Source: Gadus chalcogrammus | Taxonomy: Eukaryota > Chordata > Actinopteri > Gadiformes > Gadidae | Length of the DNA stretch: 64,000 nucleotides | Assembly (NCBI RefSeq): GCF_026213295.1 | Contig: NC_079420.1 | Location: forward strand, 5,216,641-5,280,640 | Direction of reading: 5' to 3' | In this document: piece after piece, positions 20,313 to 33,763 of the stretch | Layout: each line of letters starts with the position of its first letter | Position numbering within the stretch: position 1 is the first letter of the stretch | Notes under the pieces: model-generated | Told to the model about the DNA's origin: nothing | The model's database searches: none | Seen by the model: the letters and a program-made list of their open reading frames with translations, nothing else | Made by a program: the position numbers and the translations under genes

Positions 20313-22926
20313 TTCTCGGAGTGAGACTTTAAGTGGCTGCAGCAGAAGTGTTGAGACGAAAGATGATATCAAGAGATTTATAGAATATTCCCATTCACAT
20401 TATGATTCTTCGTCGTAACATCCGACCAAACATCCTTCACATTCACAGAGCGAAGATTATGATTAAGTCCAGGCTCAGCAAGTGCTCCATCTCGTTGCAC
20501 CTGCACCCAGCGGCTCGCTTGCAAGATTTTGGCCTGAAGATCTTCCCAGACCAACACCCTAGCCATCCAACATGCATATCTGAGAATCAGGCCTCTCTTT
20601 AATAATGACATAAAGTTATGAGAGAAACACACATTAACTTTTTGTTATCTCATAAGCGGCGTGGTGCCGGCCCCTTTTGACCTTTTGACCCCCGACTTCA
20701 AAAACGTGGCCACAGGCCAGCTGTGTCTACACACCTTTAGCCACAAATGTACACCTCCATCCCACAAAAAATGGGGACTAGAAACTAACCTCTGTCTTAT
20801 GTACATTTACTGTACTGTTGGAGGTCACGCCCCTTTGCCGACCTTTTCGAGATAGCTAGGGATGCTAAAATGTTTACACACATTTCCCGGGGCCCCGTGT
20901 ACGACATATCCGAGATTTGGAGTTCTAGCCCTTAGAGAAAAAAAGTTTTCCCAAATGGAGTGTCATTTGGACAAAGCCCCTCAGAAGTGTAGCCTGCAAG
21001 ACCTAATGGTTCAGAATGTGGTGGAAAAACAGTTTTTGAGATAGGAAGGTCCTACCGCCCTGAAATTTTAATACCTTATTCTAGGGCCTAACTGGGACCT
21101 CCGCACCGAAACTTGGCCCGGTCGGACCCCGAGGGGAGGAAGGGGGGGCCCTTCCTGCCCGAGACTTGGCCCGGTCAGACCCCGAGGGCAGGCCCCCCCT
21201 TCCTGCCCTCGGGGTCCGACCGGGCCAAGTTTCGGTGCGGGGGTCCCAGTTAGGCCCTAGAATATGGTATTCAAATTTCAGGGCGGTAGGACCTTCCTAT
21301 CTCAAAAACTTTTTTTCCACCACATTCTGAACCATTAGGTCTCGCAGGCAACACTTCTGAAGGGGCTTTGTCCAAATGACAGTCCATTTGGGAAAACTTT
21401 TTTTCTCTATGGGCTAGAACTACAAATCTTGCATATGTCGTTCTCGGGGCCCCGGGAAATGTGTGTCAACATTTTAGCATCCCTAGCTATCTCGAAAAGG
21501 CTGGAAAAGGGGCGTGACCTCCAACAGTACAGTCAATGTATATAAGACAGAGGTTAGTTTCTAGGCCCCATTTTTTGCGGGATGGAGGTGTACATTTGTG
21601 GCTTAATGTGTGTAGACACAGCTGGCCTGTGGCCACGTCTTTGAAGTCTGGGGTCAAAAGGTCAAAAGGAGCCGGCACCACGCCGCTTATGAGATAACAA
21701 AAAGTGAATCTGTATTTCTCTCATTACATTTTGTCATTATTGAAGAGAGGCCTGATTCTCAGATATGCATATTGGACTGTTAGGGTATAGGTCTGGGAAG
21801 AACTTCAGGCCAAAATCTTGCAAGCGAGCCGCTGGGTGCAGGTGCAACGAGATGGAGCACTTGCTGAGCCTGGACTTTCATAATCTTCGCTCTGTGAATG
21901 TAAAGGATGTTTGGTCGGAGGTTACGACGAAGAATCATAATGTGAATGGGAATATTCTATAAATCTCTTGATATCATCTTTCGTCTCAACACTTCTGCTG
22001 CAGCCACTTAAAGTCTCACTCCGAGAACCTTAAAATATGAATCAATCCATTAGAAGTATGAAAATATGTTCCCGGTGGTGCAACAGAGCAAACAAGGTGT
22101 CCTTTGACATCTACGTTTCGAGACGATTGCAACAGTGCCACACATGATCATATTTGAATATGTTTCGGGGTAGTAATTAGCTGTCGATTTTGGAGGCCTT
22201 TATCAATAATGACCAGCTATAGATTTGCTTCCCGATGGAGATTTTTGACAAATTACATGTTAATTAGCATCTACACGTTAAGCTGAGTCCAATGAGATCA
22301 AGCTCGGCCTCTTGCTACACCGAGATCATGTCCTAGACCTAGGTGTACCATGTCAAATACATGTTACCATTAGCTAGAGTGTCGTTCTTGGTGTCATTGG
22401 ACTCAGCTCAACGTGTAGATGCTAAATAACATGTCATTTGTGACAAATCTTTATCGGGAAGCAAATCAATAGCTGCTCAGTATTGATTAAGTCCTCCAAT
22501 TTCGACAGCTAATTACTACCATTAAACATGTTCGAATATGCTCATGTGTGGCACCGTTGCAATCGCCTGGAAGCGTAGATGCTGAAGGATACCTTGTTCG
22601 TCCTCTTACCCCACCGGAAAGATATTTACATGCTTCTGATTGACTAATGAATTGATTCAGCTATTCCCCCAGAAGTCTGGGGTCAAAAGGTCAAAAGGAG
22701 ACAGCACCACGCCGGGGTGGATCCAGATCTCGGGCAACAGCGCAGGGTTGCCAGGTCCTGCAAAAAACGTGCCCCCCACATACCGTTCAAAATCCACCCA
22801 AAATGTCCTGGAAGCATCCCAAAAAAAAAAGATATTATTGGCCATTTTGGCCAACGTTTTGAAAGTAATAATATTTGAGGGAATATTTTTTTGTTGTTGT
22901 TTTAGCAGCGAAATGCACCGTGTGCG

Positions 22927-22961
<35 letters not shown>

Positions 22962-25685
22962 CTGTGTCTGTGTCTGTGTGTCTGTGCGTGCGTGTGTGTG
23001 CTTGTGTGTGCTTGTGTGTGTGTGTGTCTGTGCATGTGCGTGCGTGTGTGTGTGTGTATAACACGCTATTTTATGTTGAAATGCGACGTAATCCAGTGTT
23101 CACGAAACGTACACTGTCAACGTAGGTATGTTTTTGGCGACTGGGTTGGCTCTCAGATATACGTGTTTCTAACAAGATGATATCATTAAAAGTTACATAA
23201 AGTAACAGTTTAATAACACAAACGCAGGAAGCACGTGAGCTGTTAGTTTAGCGAAAGCAACCTGACGTCGTTGAAACATGCGAGCGAGCCGATCAACTCC
23301 TAATAACTATAAAACTAAAGATCAGACACAATCACTGACTGAAGATTATGCAATTAAAAAGTATATTTCTCGCTAGAAATGTTATTAGAAACACGTTTAA
23401 CGGTGAATCGGTCCTAAAATATTACATTTCCCATTCAGATAATAAAGATTAATAAAGATCATACACATTCACTGACTGAAGATTATGTAAGGAAAATGTA
23501 CATTTCTCGCTAGAAATGTCATTAGAAACGCGTTTAATGGTGTATCTGTCCTAAAATATTGCATTTCCCATTCAGATAATAAAGATTAATATAAGCTACG
23601 CCGTGTTCCGGAGCCGCGGGGGATTCTGGGAATTGGGGTTCTCAGTTGACAAATGGGGCTTTTGTTAACTTGTTTTGTTGTTAGGATTAAGTGGGGTTAA
23701 TGGGTTCGGGATGTTATGTGGTTGTGTGTTGTTCTATTAACATTGTCCGTGTGTTCATTATTGTCGACACCGTCACCGAGAGTGACGTGACCATCGTTTC
23801 GCGCAGCTGTTCCGTGTTGAAGTCTCGTTCAATAAAAACCAACTCTCGTTGTCGAGCGTTCAATAAAAACCAACTCTCGTTGTCGAGCGTGCCCCCCCCC
23901 TACAAACGTGTCTCACCCCCCCTCAACAAACGTGTCCCCCCCCCCCCCCCCCTTCAACTAACGTGTCCCCCCCCCCCCCCCCCCCCACAATCGTGTGTCG
24001 TCGTCCCCCCTCAACAAACGTGTCTCCCCCCCCCCCCCCTCCCCGGTCAACAACAGTCTCCCCCCCCCCCCCTAAACAATCGTGTCCACAATTTGCCGCG
24101 AAAGCCGTGAAACCCAAACCCCGAAACCCGCCTCCACAGCGGCACACGTGGATACTGTAGGTATAACACGCTATTTTTTACGTTGAAATGCTACGTATCC
24201 AGTGTTCATGGAAACGTACACCACTGACGTTTTTTCTTGGCGACTGGGTTGTCTGTGTGCATGTATTGTAATGTTCTTCTTGTCAATCAGTGTGAGGGCG
24301 AATCATTAGGTCAGCTGGGGGAGGGCCTTGGAAGAACACGAGGGTGGGGGCCTGCACGTGAGTGAGACCGTGTTGGGGGTTGCCGGGGTAACCGGGGTTT
24401 GTTTTGGGTGGGATTTCTGCCGTTGGTTACGGGTTTCAGTGACCTGGTTTTGGTCCATTAAAAGTTCCTTCAATTACTAATGACTCGACATCGTTATTTC
24501 ACCGGCGAGGTCATTACAATATGTTCAATAAAACGTAATCACGGACAAAAAACGTTTTTTAGACAAATGTAATTGAGAATGCCGAATAGTTCTCTGGGAA
24601 CGTAATTTTGATGAGAAAGTGTTCCCCGCACATGTAGAGGGCCTCGTTCGCTCGTCCAATGGGTCGTAATCTGTGGCGGAACAAACCACCTACGTGGTCG
24701 TATTTTCCGAGAGGACAGGCTGATAGTGGACATTGATTGGTTTGTAGGTGGGCGTGAGTCTGACGTCACCGTTCACCGGTATAGCCTTCATGAATGAATG
24801 AAGAAACGTGTGAACATAATCTCCTGCAGCTCAGTTCAGGCAGCCGCCCAGACAACGCACACTTCCCGCTTTGACCACAGCTATAGCCCTAGATAAAGAA
24901 ATCAACAAAGCAACCCCCGCTCCTACAGTTACCCCGTCAGCAGCTAATTTCTCCTCTTGTGACATGTTGATATAACGTTGGACTATTAACATTACAATCA
25001 AACGTACGCTTCCCCGAGAGGTAGACCTATGCCTATATGCTGACAATATTTCGATAACAATGTGTTATCGAAATTTAACGTAGCCTATTAAGGATACGTT
25101 TCAATTAAATGTAGCCTGTAATCCAAGAGGTAGCTTAAATAAATAACAACAAAAATGTTGAGAACGAACCTATTTGCAATATGTTCAATAAGACGTAATC
25201 AGGGACAAAATAACGTTAAATGAAACGTTTCCCGAAAGGGAAATATGCCTTAATGACAATAATGTGCTATACGTTGACATTTAACATATTTGGAATACGT
25301 TTCAACCAAACATAATCCTAGAGGTAAATGAATGGCAAAAAATAGGTTGACAACGAACGTATTTGCGATATGTTCAATAACACGTATCCACAGCCAAGAT
25401 AAGTTTTTCAGACAAAATACGTTAAATGAAACGTTCCCTGAAAGGGAGATATGCCTTAATGACAATAATGTGCTATACGTTGACATTTAACCTATCTGGG
25501 ATACGTTTCAACCAAACATAATCCTAGAGGTTAATGAATGGCAAAAAATAGGCTGAGGACGAACGTATTTGCAATACGTTCAATAAAACGTAATCGCGGA
25601 CAAAATACGTTTTATGACAAACGTAATTGAGAATGCCGAATAGTTCTCTGGGAACGTAATTTTGACGAGACAGGGTTGCCACCAA

Positions 25686-26105
25686 AGCACTTGGTGACAG
25701 ACAGCAGTCCAGATGCAATGGAAGAGCATTATGGTTACGGTTTTAATTTAATGTAGGCCTATATTATAATTAGGAATTGAATTGGGGCAAGAAATGCCAA
25801 AAATAGCCTCCTACTTTTTCTAGCTCTTGTAACGTTAAGGCACTTAATTTGAATGAGTCTGGGTCTTGGGCTGAATGTTTTGAATGTTACTACACTTTGC
25901 ATAAAAGCTTCAGCTAAAATGAATGTTTGACAATGTAACATGGTTTTAAATAATACATGTGCTATTTGTGATCCAATGCAATGGTCTTTTACATAACAGC
26001 CTCAGCTGAGTCAGAGAATGAGACCGAGTGGGAGATAGAGGCTGGTTCGACGGCAGGAAGACTTGGTGGCATCTTTATTTGTCACCAAGTGGGGCTAGCC
26101 CAATA
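25686..26105 (+). other. 3' flank of IFITM C resumed after the palindrome
   Basis: Continues 'agcacttggtgacagacagc' exactly where the flank of A goes on at 3441, up to the sequence 'ggctggttcgacggc' shared with 3800 and 48078. No gene seen. Confidence 0.75.
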
Positions 26106-26859
26106 TGTCCATGGTGTGGACTTGGGACCGTTAAATATCCCAGGATGCATTTCGCATTCCTGTTTCAAAATATCAGTGTGTAAGCTATAAAATAGGCTAT
26201 ATAGGAACATTTTAAAAGTATAACAAAGATGGAGGCCTATTCAACATATTGGCATACTATTATTTTAAAATGAAAGAGGGGTTTTGTTTTACATAATTTG
26301 TTTATTGTATAAGTCGCTGATGGAGGAAACCCATCGCAACGGAAATCCCGGTCGGATCCATCTGATAGTGTGTGTGTGCGTGTGTGTGTTTCTATTCTAT
26401 TCTATTCTATTCTATACAGTGTTACCCTTTACGTTTCATTTGATAAAAACAACAGGGTGTGTTCTTATGCTTTTTTTCATGAAGACCAATAAAAAACAAC
26501 AGTGTTACCCCTTATGTTTTTTTCATGCAACCGATAAAAAACAACAGTGTTACCCCTTGTGTTTTTTTTTCCATGAAGACCAATAAAAAACAACAGTGTT
26601 ACCCCTTATGTTTTTTTTCATGACGACCAATAAAAAACGACAGTGTTGCCCCTTATGTTTTTTTCCCATGATGACTGATGAAAAACAACAGTGTTACCCC
26701 TTATATCATATGTTATATCATATATACGTTTTCTTTGGCGAAATTTATTTGAGGACTCAGTATTTCTGAAGTTGTGGAAGAAAACCCCTTATTCCATGTG
26801 TGAAATAGGCCATATTATTTGGCAATAAACTGAGCCATTTGCAGTTTGAAATTCATGTG

Positions 26860-27160
26860 CATCTGTCTCATCGGAGACTGCAGACGCGCTGTCAAAATAT
26901 CAACTCGTCCGATTGAAATGCGCTCATTGCTCTTAAAGGGGATGGGAGCTGGCACTCTCATTGGTTTGTTGGACGTTACGCCCAAACCACACCTACGGGT
27001 AATTAGGCTGCTTCAGACCAACCCTTTTGACACTTGCGCCGCGACGCAAGTGTCATTTATCCACCTGTAAAATAGCGATAGCGCCGTAGAACCGCCCACA
27101 AAGCTACTTGCGCTTTGCGCTTCCCACTTGCGTTTCAGACCGTTAAAATAGGGCCCATTG
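26860..27160. repeat. MITE/SINE-like insert inside array 2
   Basis: Begins near 'ggagactgcagacgcgctg' and ends 'gtttcagaccgttaaaatagggccc'. It contains 'cttgcgccgcgacgcaag' (a short perfect-type hairpin) and 'cttgcgctttgcgcttcccacttgcg'. It has the look of fish interspersed repeats; no coding potential seen. Confidence 0.4.
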
Positions 27161-27163
27161 TGT

Positions 27164-27238
27164 TTTCCTCCGAAATTGAGCCGTGGTCTCCAGTGGGTTA
27201 AGCTGAGTGCACACCACTGCACCACTGAGGCGATGACA
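27164..27238 (-). repeat. tRNA-like block in array 2
   Basis: The minus strand shows CTCAGTGGTGCAGTGG with A-box TGGTGCAGTGG and a degenerate B region GACCACGGCTCAATTTC. Homologous to 11150-11225. Confidence 0.35.
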
Positions 27239-30200
27239 ATACACAATAATCAATCATCAATAAAGAGGATATACATGACATTAAAATGTATGTGTGTATT
27301 TCTATTATTTCCCTTATGTTTTCTTTTCATGACGACCAATAAAAAACGACTCTGTTACCCCTTATATTTTATTTGACAAAGACAAGTGTTACCCTTTGTG
27401 TTTTTTTTCATGACGACCAATAAAAAACGACAGTGTTACCCCTTGTGTTTTTTTTTCATGACGACCAAAGAAAATCAACGGTGTTACCCCCAATGTTTTA
27501 TTTGATTAACATCGACTGTGTTACCCCTTTTGTTTATTTCATGATGGCCGATAAAAAACGACAGTTACCCCTTATGTTTTTTTTCTTGATGACCAATAAA
27601 AAACAACAGTGTTGCCCCTTATGTTGTTTTTCATGAAGACCAATAAAAAACGAGTGTTACCCCTTATGTTTTTTTTCATGACGACCAATAAAAAACAACA
27701 GAGTTACCCCTTATGTTTTTTTTCATGACGACCAATAAAATACGACAGAGTTACCCCTTATGTTTTTTTTCTTGATGACCAATAAAAAACAACAGTGTTC
27801 CTCCTTATGTTTTTTTTCTTGCCGACCGATAAAAAACAACAGTTTTACCCCTTATGTTTTTTTTCATGACGACCAATAAAAAACGACAGTGTTACCCCTT
27901 GTTGTTTTATTCATGACGACCAAAGAAAAACAACAGTGTTACCCCTTATGTTGTTTTTTATGAAGACCAATAAAAAACAACAGTGTTACCCCTTATGTTT
28001 TTTTTCATGACGACCAATAAAAAAACGACAGTGTTACCCCTTGTTGTTTTATTCATGACGACCAAACAACCCCTTATGTTGTTTTTTATGAAGACCAATA
28101 AAAAACAACAGTTACCCCTTATGTTTTTTTTCATGACGACCAATAAAAAACAACAGAGTTACCCCTTATGTTTTTTTTCATGACGACCAATAAAATACGA
28201 CAGAGTTACCCCTTATGTTTTTTTTCTTGATGACCAATAAAAAACAACAGTGTTCCTCCTTATGTTTTTTTTCTTGCCGACCGATAAAAAACAAGTGTTA
28301 CCCCTTATGTTTTTTTTCATGACGACCAATAAAAAACGACAGTGTTACCCCTTGTTGTTTTATTCATGACGACCAAAGAAAAACAACAGTGTTACCCCTT
28401 ATGTTGTTTTTTATGAAGACCAATAAAAAACAACAGTGTTACCCCTTATGTTTTTTTTCATGATGACCAATAAAAAAACGACAGTGTTACCCCTTGTTGT
28501 TTTATTCATGACGACCAAACAAAAACAACAGTGTTACCCCTTGTTGTTTTATTCATGACGACCAAACAACCCCTTATGTTGTTTTTTATGAAGACCAATA
28601 AAAAACAACAGTGTTACCACTTATGTTGTTGGTCATGAAGACCAATAAAAAACAACAGTGTTACCCCTTATCTTTTTTTTCATGACGACCAATAAAAAAA
28701 CAACAGTGTTACCCCTTATGTTTTTTTTCATGACGACCAATAAACAACGACAGTGTTACCCCTTATGTTTTTTTTCTTGATGACCAATAAAAAACAACAG
28801 TGTTACCCCTTATGTTTTTCTTCATGACGACCAATGAAAAACAGTGTTGCCCCTTGTTTTTTTTCATGACGACAAATAAAAAACAACGGTTTTACCCCTT
28901 ATGTTTATTCCATGACGGCCGATAAAAAACGATTTACGTTTTTTTTCTTGACGACCAATAAAAAAACAACAGTGTCAACCCTCATGTTTCATTTGATAAA
29001 ATACGACAGTGATACCCCCTATGTTTTATTCGATACATTTCGACAGTGTTACCCCTTATGGGTTCTTCATGACGACAGATAAAAAACGACAGTGTTACCC
29101 TTTACGTTTCATTTGATAAAAACGACAGTGTTAGCACTTATGTTATTTTCCCAATACGACCAATAAAATACGACAGTGTTACCACTTATATTCTATTTGA
29201 CAAAGACAACAGTGTTATCCCTTATGTTTTTTTTCATGACGACCAATAAAAAACAACAGTGTTACCCCTTATGTTTTTTTTCACGACGACCAATAAAAAA
29301 CAACAGTGTTACCCCTTATGTTTTTATTCATGACGACCAATAAAAAAACAACAGTGTTACCCCTTATATATTTTTTCATGACGACCAATGAAAAACAACA
29401 GTGTTACCCCTTATCTTTTTTTTCACGACGACCAAAGAAAAACGACAGTTTCACCCCTCATGTTTCATGTGATAAAAACGACAGTGTTACCCCCTATGTT
29501 TTATTCGATACATTTCGACAGTGTTACCCCTTATGGGTTTTTCATGACAACAGATAAAAAATGACAGTGTTACCCTTTACGTTTCATTTGATAAAAACGA
29601 CAGTGTTACCCCTTATGTTTTTTTTCATGAAGACCAATAAAAAACAACAGTGTTACCCCTTATGTATTTTTTTAATGACGACCAATAAAAAACAACAGTG
29701 TTAAACCTTATGTTTTTTTTCATGACGACCAATAAAAAACTAGTGTTACCCCTTTTGTTTTTCTTCATGACGACCAAAGAAAAACAACAGTGTTACCCCC
29801 TAGGTTTTATTTGATGAATCTCGACAGTGTTACCCCTTATGTTTATTTTATGACGGCCGATAAAAAACGACAGTTACCCCTGTCGACGTTTTTGCTGGGA
29901 TCCGAACCTGAGCTGTTTAGAGTATTAACCTCCGAACTTATCAATGCACCATCAAGACACCAAATAAACTCAACACAATGGTTACACTTGACTTTATAAT
30001 TCTTATACTTTATCATCGTTGTGGATATCCTCAGCAATGAGTGGATACTTCATGTTGGGTCTTGAAATGTTCACACCACACATGACGTCACGTCTTCCAC
30101 TCCCTCCTGCCCGGTCTGCCGCATAGCGCAGCTGCTTTTGAACAGCCTGGACAAAATTGTATTGGGTGACGGCCAATACACTCCGTTGGCTTGTGTCGAT

Positions 30201-30652
30201 ACGTCAAGTGTCGATACGTCAACAGTAAGCGCAGGAATTTCGTACTTGGCAAGTCCGGACTTCAAGTAAACACTTCCGAGGACGGGAGCACGCACCTGCA
30301 ATTGGAACAGCAGCGGACTCGATGACGTCACCAGCTCAGCTCGTCTGTTAACTCTGCGACGGCCTCATGTAGGCATATAACTACTGAACAATATGAACAA
30401 ATTATGTAAAAAAAAAACACCAGCCTCTTTAGTTTTAAAATAGTATGTTAATATTTTGAATGGATATAAATGAAAAGTTATGCGTATTCACACGGCAAGC
30501 CAGCTGTACCCTACATATAAACAATCAGTGGCTTGAAAAAGATTGTATGAGATTGCCGTTTCTCAATTTTCCTATATAGCCTATTATTACATTATTGGAG
30601 AGTAGGCTATTGATGTAAGAATTACGAACGAGCGAGAATAGAATAGAATAGA

Positions 30653-30782
<130 letters not shown>

Positions 30783-31019
30783 GGGATTTCCGTTGCGATG
30801 GGTTTCCTCCATTAGCGAGTTATACAATATAAAAAAATTATATAAAACAAAACCCCTCTTTCATTTTTAAATAATAGTATGTAAATATGTTGAATAGGCC
30901 TCCATCTTTGTTATACTTTTAAAATGTTCCTATATAGCCTATTTACACACTGATATTTTAAAACAGGAATGCATTGCGAAATGCATCCTGGGATATTTAT
31001 CGGTCCCAAGTCTACATGG

Positions 31020-31410
31020 TCAACACAAGTCACCATCGATGCAGGCTCGATATTTCTAAGAACGCATGAAGAACACTATCGGGTTTTTACGACAGTACTT
31101 GAGTATACTTAAAGGAATATTTACTCTCCGTACTATCTACTACGTTAATTTTTCAGATGTGAGTGCTGTTTCAAATCGAGTACTCCGTGGTGCACTAACC
31201 GGAAATTACGATCACGACTGCCGCCGTGGCTCCTCCCCCGCAATAAACATCCCGCTTTGAACGGTGAACTCTTTACGCCTAGCAGCTATAAAAAGCTATA
31301 AAAACTATAAAAACTACAAAATGACCGACTTTGGCTCAGCCTGGCTCCGCCTCTTTCGCTACGCAGCTGAGATGGCTGCCGTTGAGTATGGAAAGTGTCC
31401 TTCGATCTAA
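31020..31410. other. Non-coding, MITE-like sequence
   Basis: Contains 'gagtatacttaaaggaatat' and three short 'ctataaaa' repeats (31285-31315). Related words recur at 32850-33000 in inverse sense ('cttgaagtatacttctttt'), suggesting ends of an older element. Not resolved. Confidence 0.3.
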
Positions 31411-31415
31411 GGCTG

Positions 31416-32163
31416 TGTCACGTTAAAATTGTACCGGGGGCGAAAATTGTACCGGCCTACGTCATCGTTTGTTTACATCCTGACAACCTGCCCTGCAACA
31501 GACGACGCGATGCAGAAAACATGTTTCCAAACGACGAAATAACATAATACAGATAGCGGATCGCTATCTGTATTATGATGGATAGCGATAACACTTGTTT
31601 TTACTTTATATTTGTATTGTATTTAATTGTTTAATCGAAACAATAAAAAAAATTGCCCGCAAAACGGGCGATCGCGTCAAATGACAAATGTTTTGCCCGC
31701 GAAACGGGCGATCGCGTCAAATGACGTAGGAGGGTTAATGAAACATAATACAGATAACGGATCGCTAGAAAACACTTGTTTTTACTTTATATTTGCATTG
31801 TATTGAATTGTTTAATCGAATTTAGCTAGTAAACTGAGTGTTTTAAGCAGGTTTCATAGTCTAGAATGTTCAAGAACCTTCCTACGTGATTTGACGCGTC
31901 ATTTGACGCGATCGCCCGTTTCGCGGTCAAGTTTCTTTATTGTTTCGATTAAACAATTAAATACAATACAAATACAAGTGTTATCGCTATATATCATAAT
32001 TCAGATAGCGATCCGCTATCTGTATTTGTTATTTCATCGTTTGGAAACATGTTTTCTGCATCGCGTCGTCTGTTGCAGGGCAGGTTGTCAGGTTGTCAGG
32101 ATGTAAACAAACGATGACGTAGGCCGGTACAATTTTCGCCCCCGGTACAATTTTAACGTGACA
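31416..32163. mobile_element. Foldback MITE 1, 748 bp, 4-bp target duplication
   Basis: Termini TGTCACGTTAAAATTGTACC and its reverse complement. The TIR repeats ATTGTACCGG twice. Arms of about 270-310 bp pair almost throughout, including 'gatagcggatcgctatctg' and 'cgggcgatcgcgtcaaatga'. GCTG flanks both sides (31412-31415 and 32164-32167). It sits inside another MITE whose GGCTGCATCCGAATAC end is split by it. TGT...ACA ends and a 4-bp duplication fit Ginger-type transposons; this assignment is inferred. Confidence 0.75.
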
Positions 32164-32844
32164 GCTGCATCCGAATACTCGTACTTGCATACTATATAGT
32201 ATGCATTTTGTAGTATGCGAAAAATCTAGCGCGTCCGAATACTGTAGTATGCATTCTGTAGTACGGAAATCATTTCCGAATGCATACTACCGCCAAAGTG
32301 AACCACGGACCACACTACGCTATCCCACAATGCAACCGGAGTCTGGTAACAAACGAAGAAGAGATGGCTGACCCGACACCACCAACAGCGGCTTTTTATT
32401 TGTGTGTGTGTGTGTGTTCAATAAAAAAGGAAAAATTAACTTCAATCGTCTTTTTCACGGAGTAACAAATAACTGTAAATGTATTATTATTATTCCAAAA
32501 AAATGACTTACCAAATGTCCACATATATACAACATAACCTGCCGGTAAGTCGCTCTACGAGATGACCGACGACGACGCCTTCTAGCAGAGATATCCATTT
32601 CAAGAGCCATTCGCGTAGAAAGAGAATTTTTTTTATTTAATAGCAACGATAACAAGACGGAAAACAGGTACATTTTGCCGCCATCTGGGGGGAGATACGT
32701 CCACTCCAAACATCCGGTGGAGTTTCGGCGGCGTTCGGAGGCGTTCTACGCATGTCTGTAGACCGTACTACACAGTCAAGTGTAGTATGGTCAAGTAGTA
32801 GACACTAGACAGAAATAGTATGTACTAGGTATTCGGATGCAGCC
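32164..32844. mobile_element. MITE with GGCTGCATCCGAATAC ends (interrupted)
   Basis: Right end GTATTCGGATGCAGCC at about 32829-32844. The matching left end begins at 31411 (GGCTG) and continues after foldback MITE 1 at 32165. Interior has 'gtatgcattttgtagtatgcg' type short repeats and no transposase. It resembles non-autonomous hAT elements of fish. Confidence 0.65.
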
Positions 32845-33180
32845 TAAACTTCAAGATTAGCCCGTTTTGAGTACGACATCCGGGTCCTTGAAGTATACTT
32901 CTTTTCGCCAGATCTGAATTTGAACGTACTAATTACTTAAAATTTGGCTAGTAAGTACGGACAGTACGGGTATTGGAACACGGCATTGGCCCATGCATTG
33001 GCCTGATGCGTACTTTGAATTGGAACAGTACTTGGTCTACGACTGATGACGTTTCACAAGAACGCAAGCACACAAGTACAGAAAAGAACGCGAATTCCGT
33101 GGACGCATCCTTCGAAGGGTGCATATGAAGGGCGATTGCGTCACTGCGACGTGCCAAGGGCTGTCCCATTTCGAAGGCTC

Positions 33181-33763
33181 TGTCATGCCAAATTTGTACC
33201 GGCTGCCAAATTTGTACCGGGCGCGTCATCCATACGTAATCCACTCCAAATCTGCCTGGCAACAGATGATCGCTTCGTCCGTTGCATGGCAACGGACGAT
33301 CGCGTCGAATGACGTGAACATTCGCGAACCTTCTATCTAGCGATCCGTTATCTGTATTGTGCTATTTCTGCTTTAAACACTCAGTTTACTTGCTAAATTT
33401 GATTAAACAATTAAATACAATACAAATATAAAGTAAAAACAAGTGTTATCTGTAATGATATCAACATCAGTTATTAGACCGTCACACGGAGCATGCGCAG
33501 TTGGATTGGCGCGCTGCATGTTGATGTCTGTTCCAAGATACATCGTGTGTTTCTTAAGGAACCCAACAAAACATTACATTATCTAGCGATCCGTTAACTG
33601 TATTATGTTATTTCCTCTTTGGCAACATGAGCGCGAATGTTTTTTGAAACCTGCCCGGCAACGGACGACGCGATCATCTGCTGCCAATGCAGGTTTGTAA
33701 TGGATTACGTATGGATGACGCGCCCGGTACAAATTTGGCAGCTGGTACAAATTTGGCATGACA
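33181..33763. mobile_element. Foldback MITE 2, 583 bp, 4-bp target duplication
   Basis: Termini TGTCATGCCAAATTTGTACC and complement, with AAATTTGTACCGG repeated twice in the TIR, as in foldback MITE 1. GCTC flanks both sides (33177-33180 and 33764-33767). Interior shares 'tctagcgatccgttatctgt' and 'aattaaatacaatacaaat' with MITE 1. It interrupts another short element: 'tttcgaaggct' and 'ccttcaaatgc' join when it is removed. Confidence 0.75.

Larger units (their letters stand above)
16663..25678. mobile_element. Giant foldback (long-TIR) element, 9016 bp
   Basis: Left arm 16663-21148 reappears as reverse complement at 21193-25678. Spacer 21149-21192 is itself related to the arm ends. The termini are CAACCCTGTCTCG and CGAGACAGGGTTG. 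CCACCAA flanks both ends (16656-16662 and 25679-25685), and the undisturbed sequence occurs once at 3434-3440 in the flank of IFITM A, so the whole palindrome behaves like an inserted unit with a 7-bp target duplication. The outer arms are nearly identical; the inner part (about 20424-21148 against 21193-21917) is more diverged. Each arm holds subterminal repeats, a G-tract block, a CA/GT microsatellite and a smaller hairpin. No transposase-like reading frame is present, so it is non-autonomous or of a class I do not recognise. Superfamily unknown. Confidence 0.9.
26410..29890 (+). repeat. Minisatellite array 2, same unit as array 1
   Basis: Tandem units of 40-50 bp with the same core as array 1 (GTTACCCCTTATG, T run, CATGACGACC, AATAAAAAAC). 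Extra unit types occur, such as 'tttgataaaaacgacagtg' and 'gttgttttattcatgacgacc'. Two longer super-units (27641-27960 and 28120-28400) are near copies. A non-array insert lies at about 26700-27290. The array ends in the 'ggatccgaacctgagctg' module. Confidence 0.95.

Noticed and set aside
20661..20855. Frame reading [10 protein letters not shown] near the palindrome centre, seen on both arms
   Set aside because: The phrase comes from 'cttttgaccttttgacccc', a motif of non-coding fish repeats; the frames diverge after it.
26410..29890. Minisatellite arrays as a CRISPR array
   Set aside because: Unit is fully repetitive without unique spacers, and the genome is clearly a vertebrate one.
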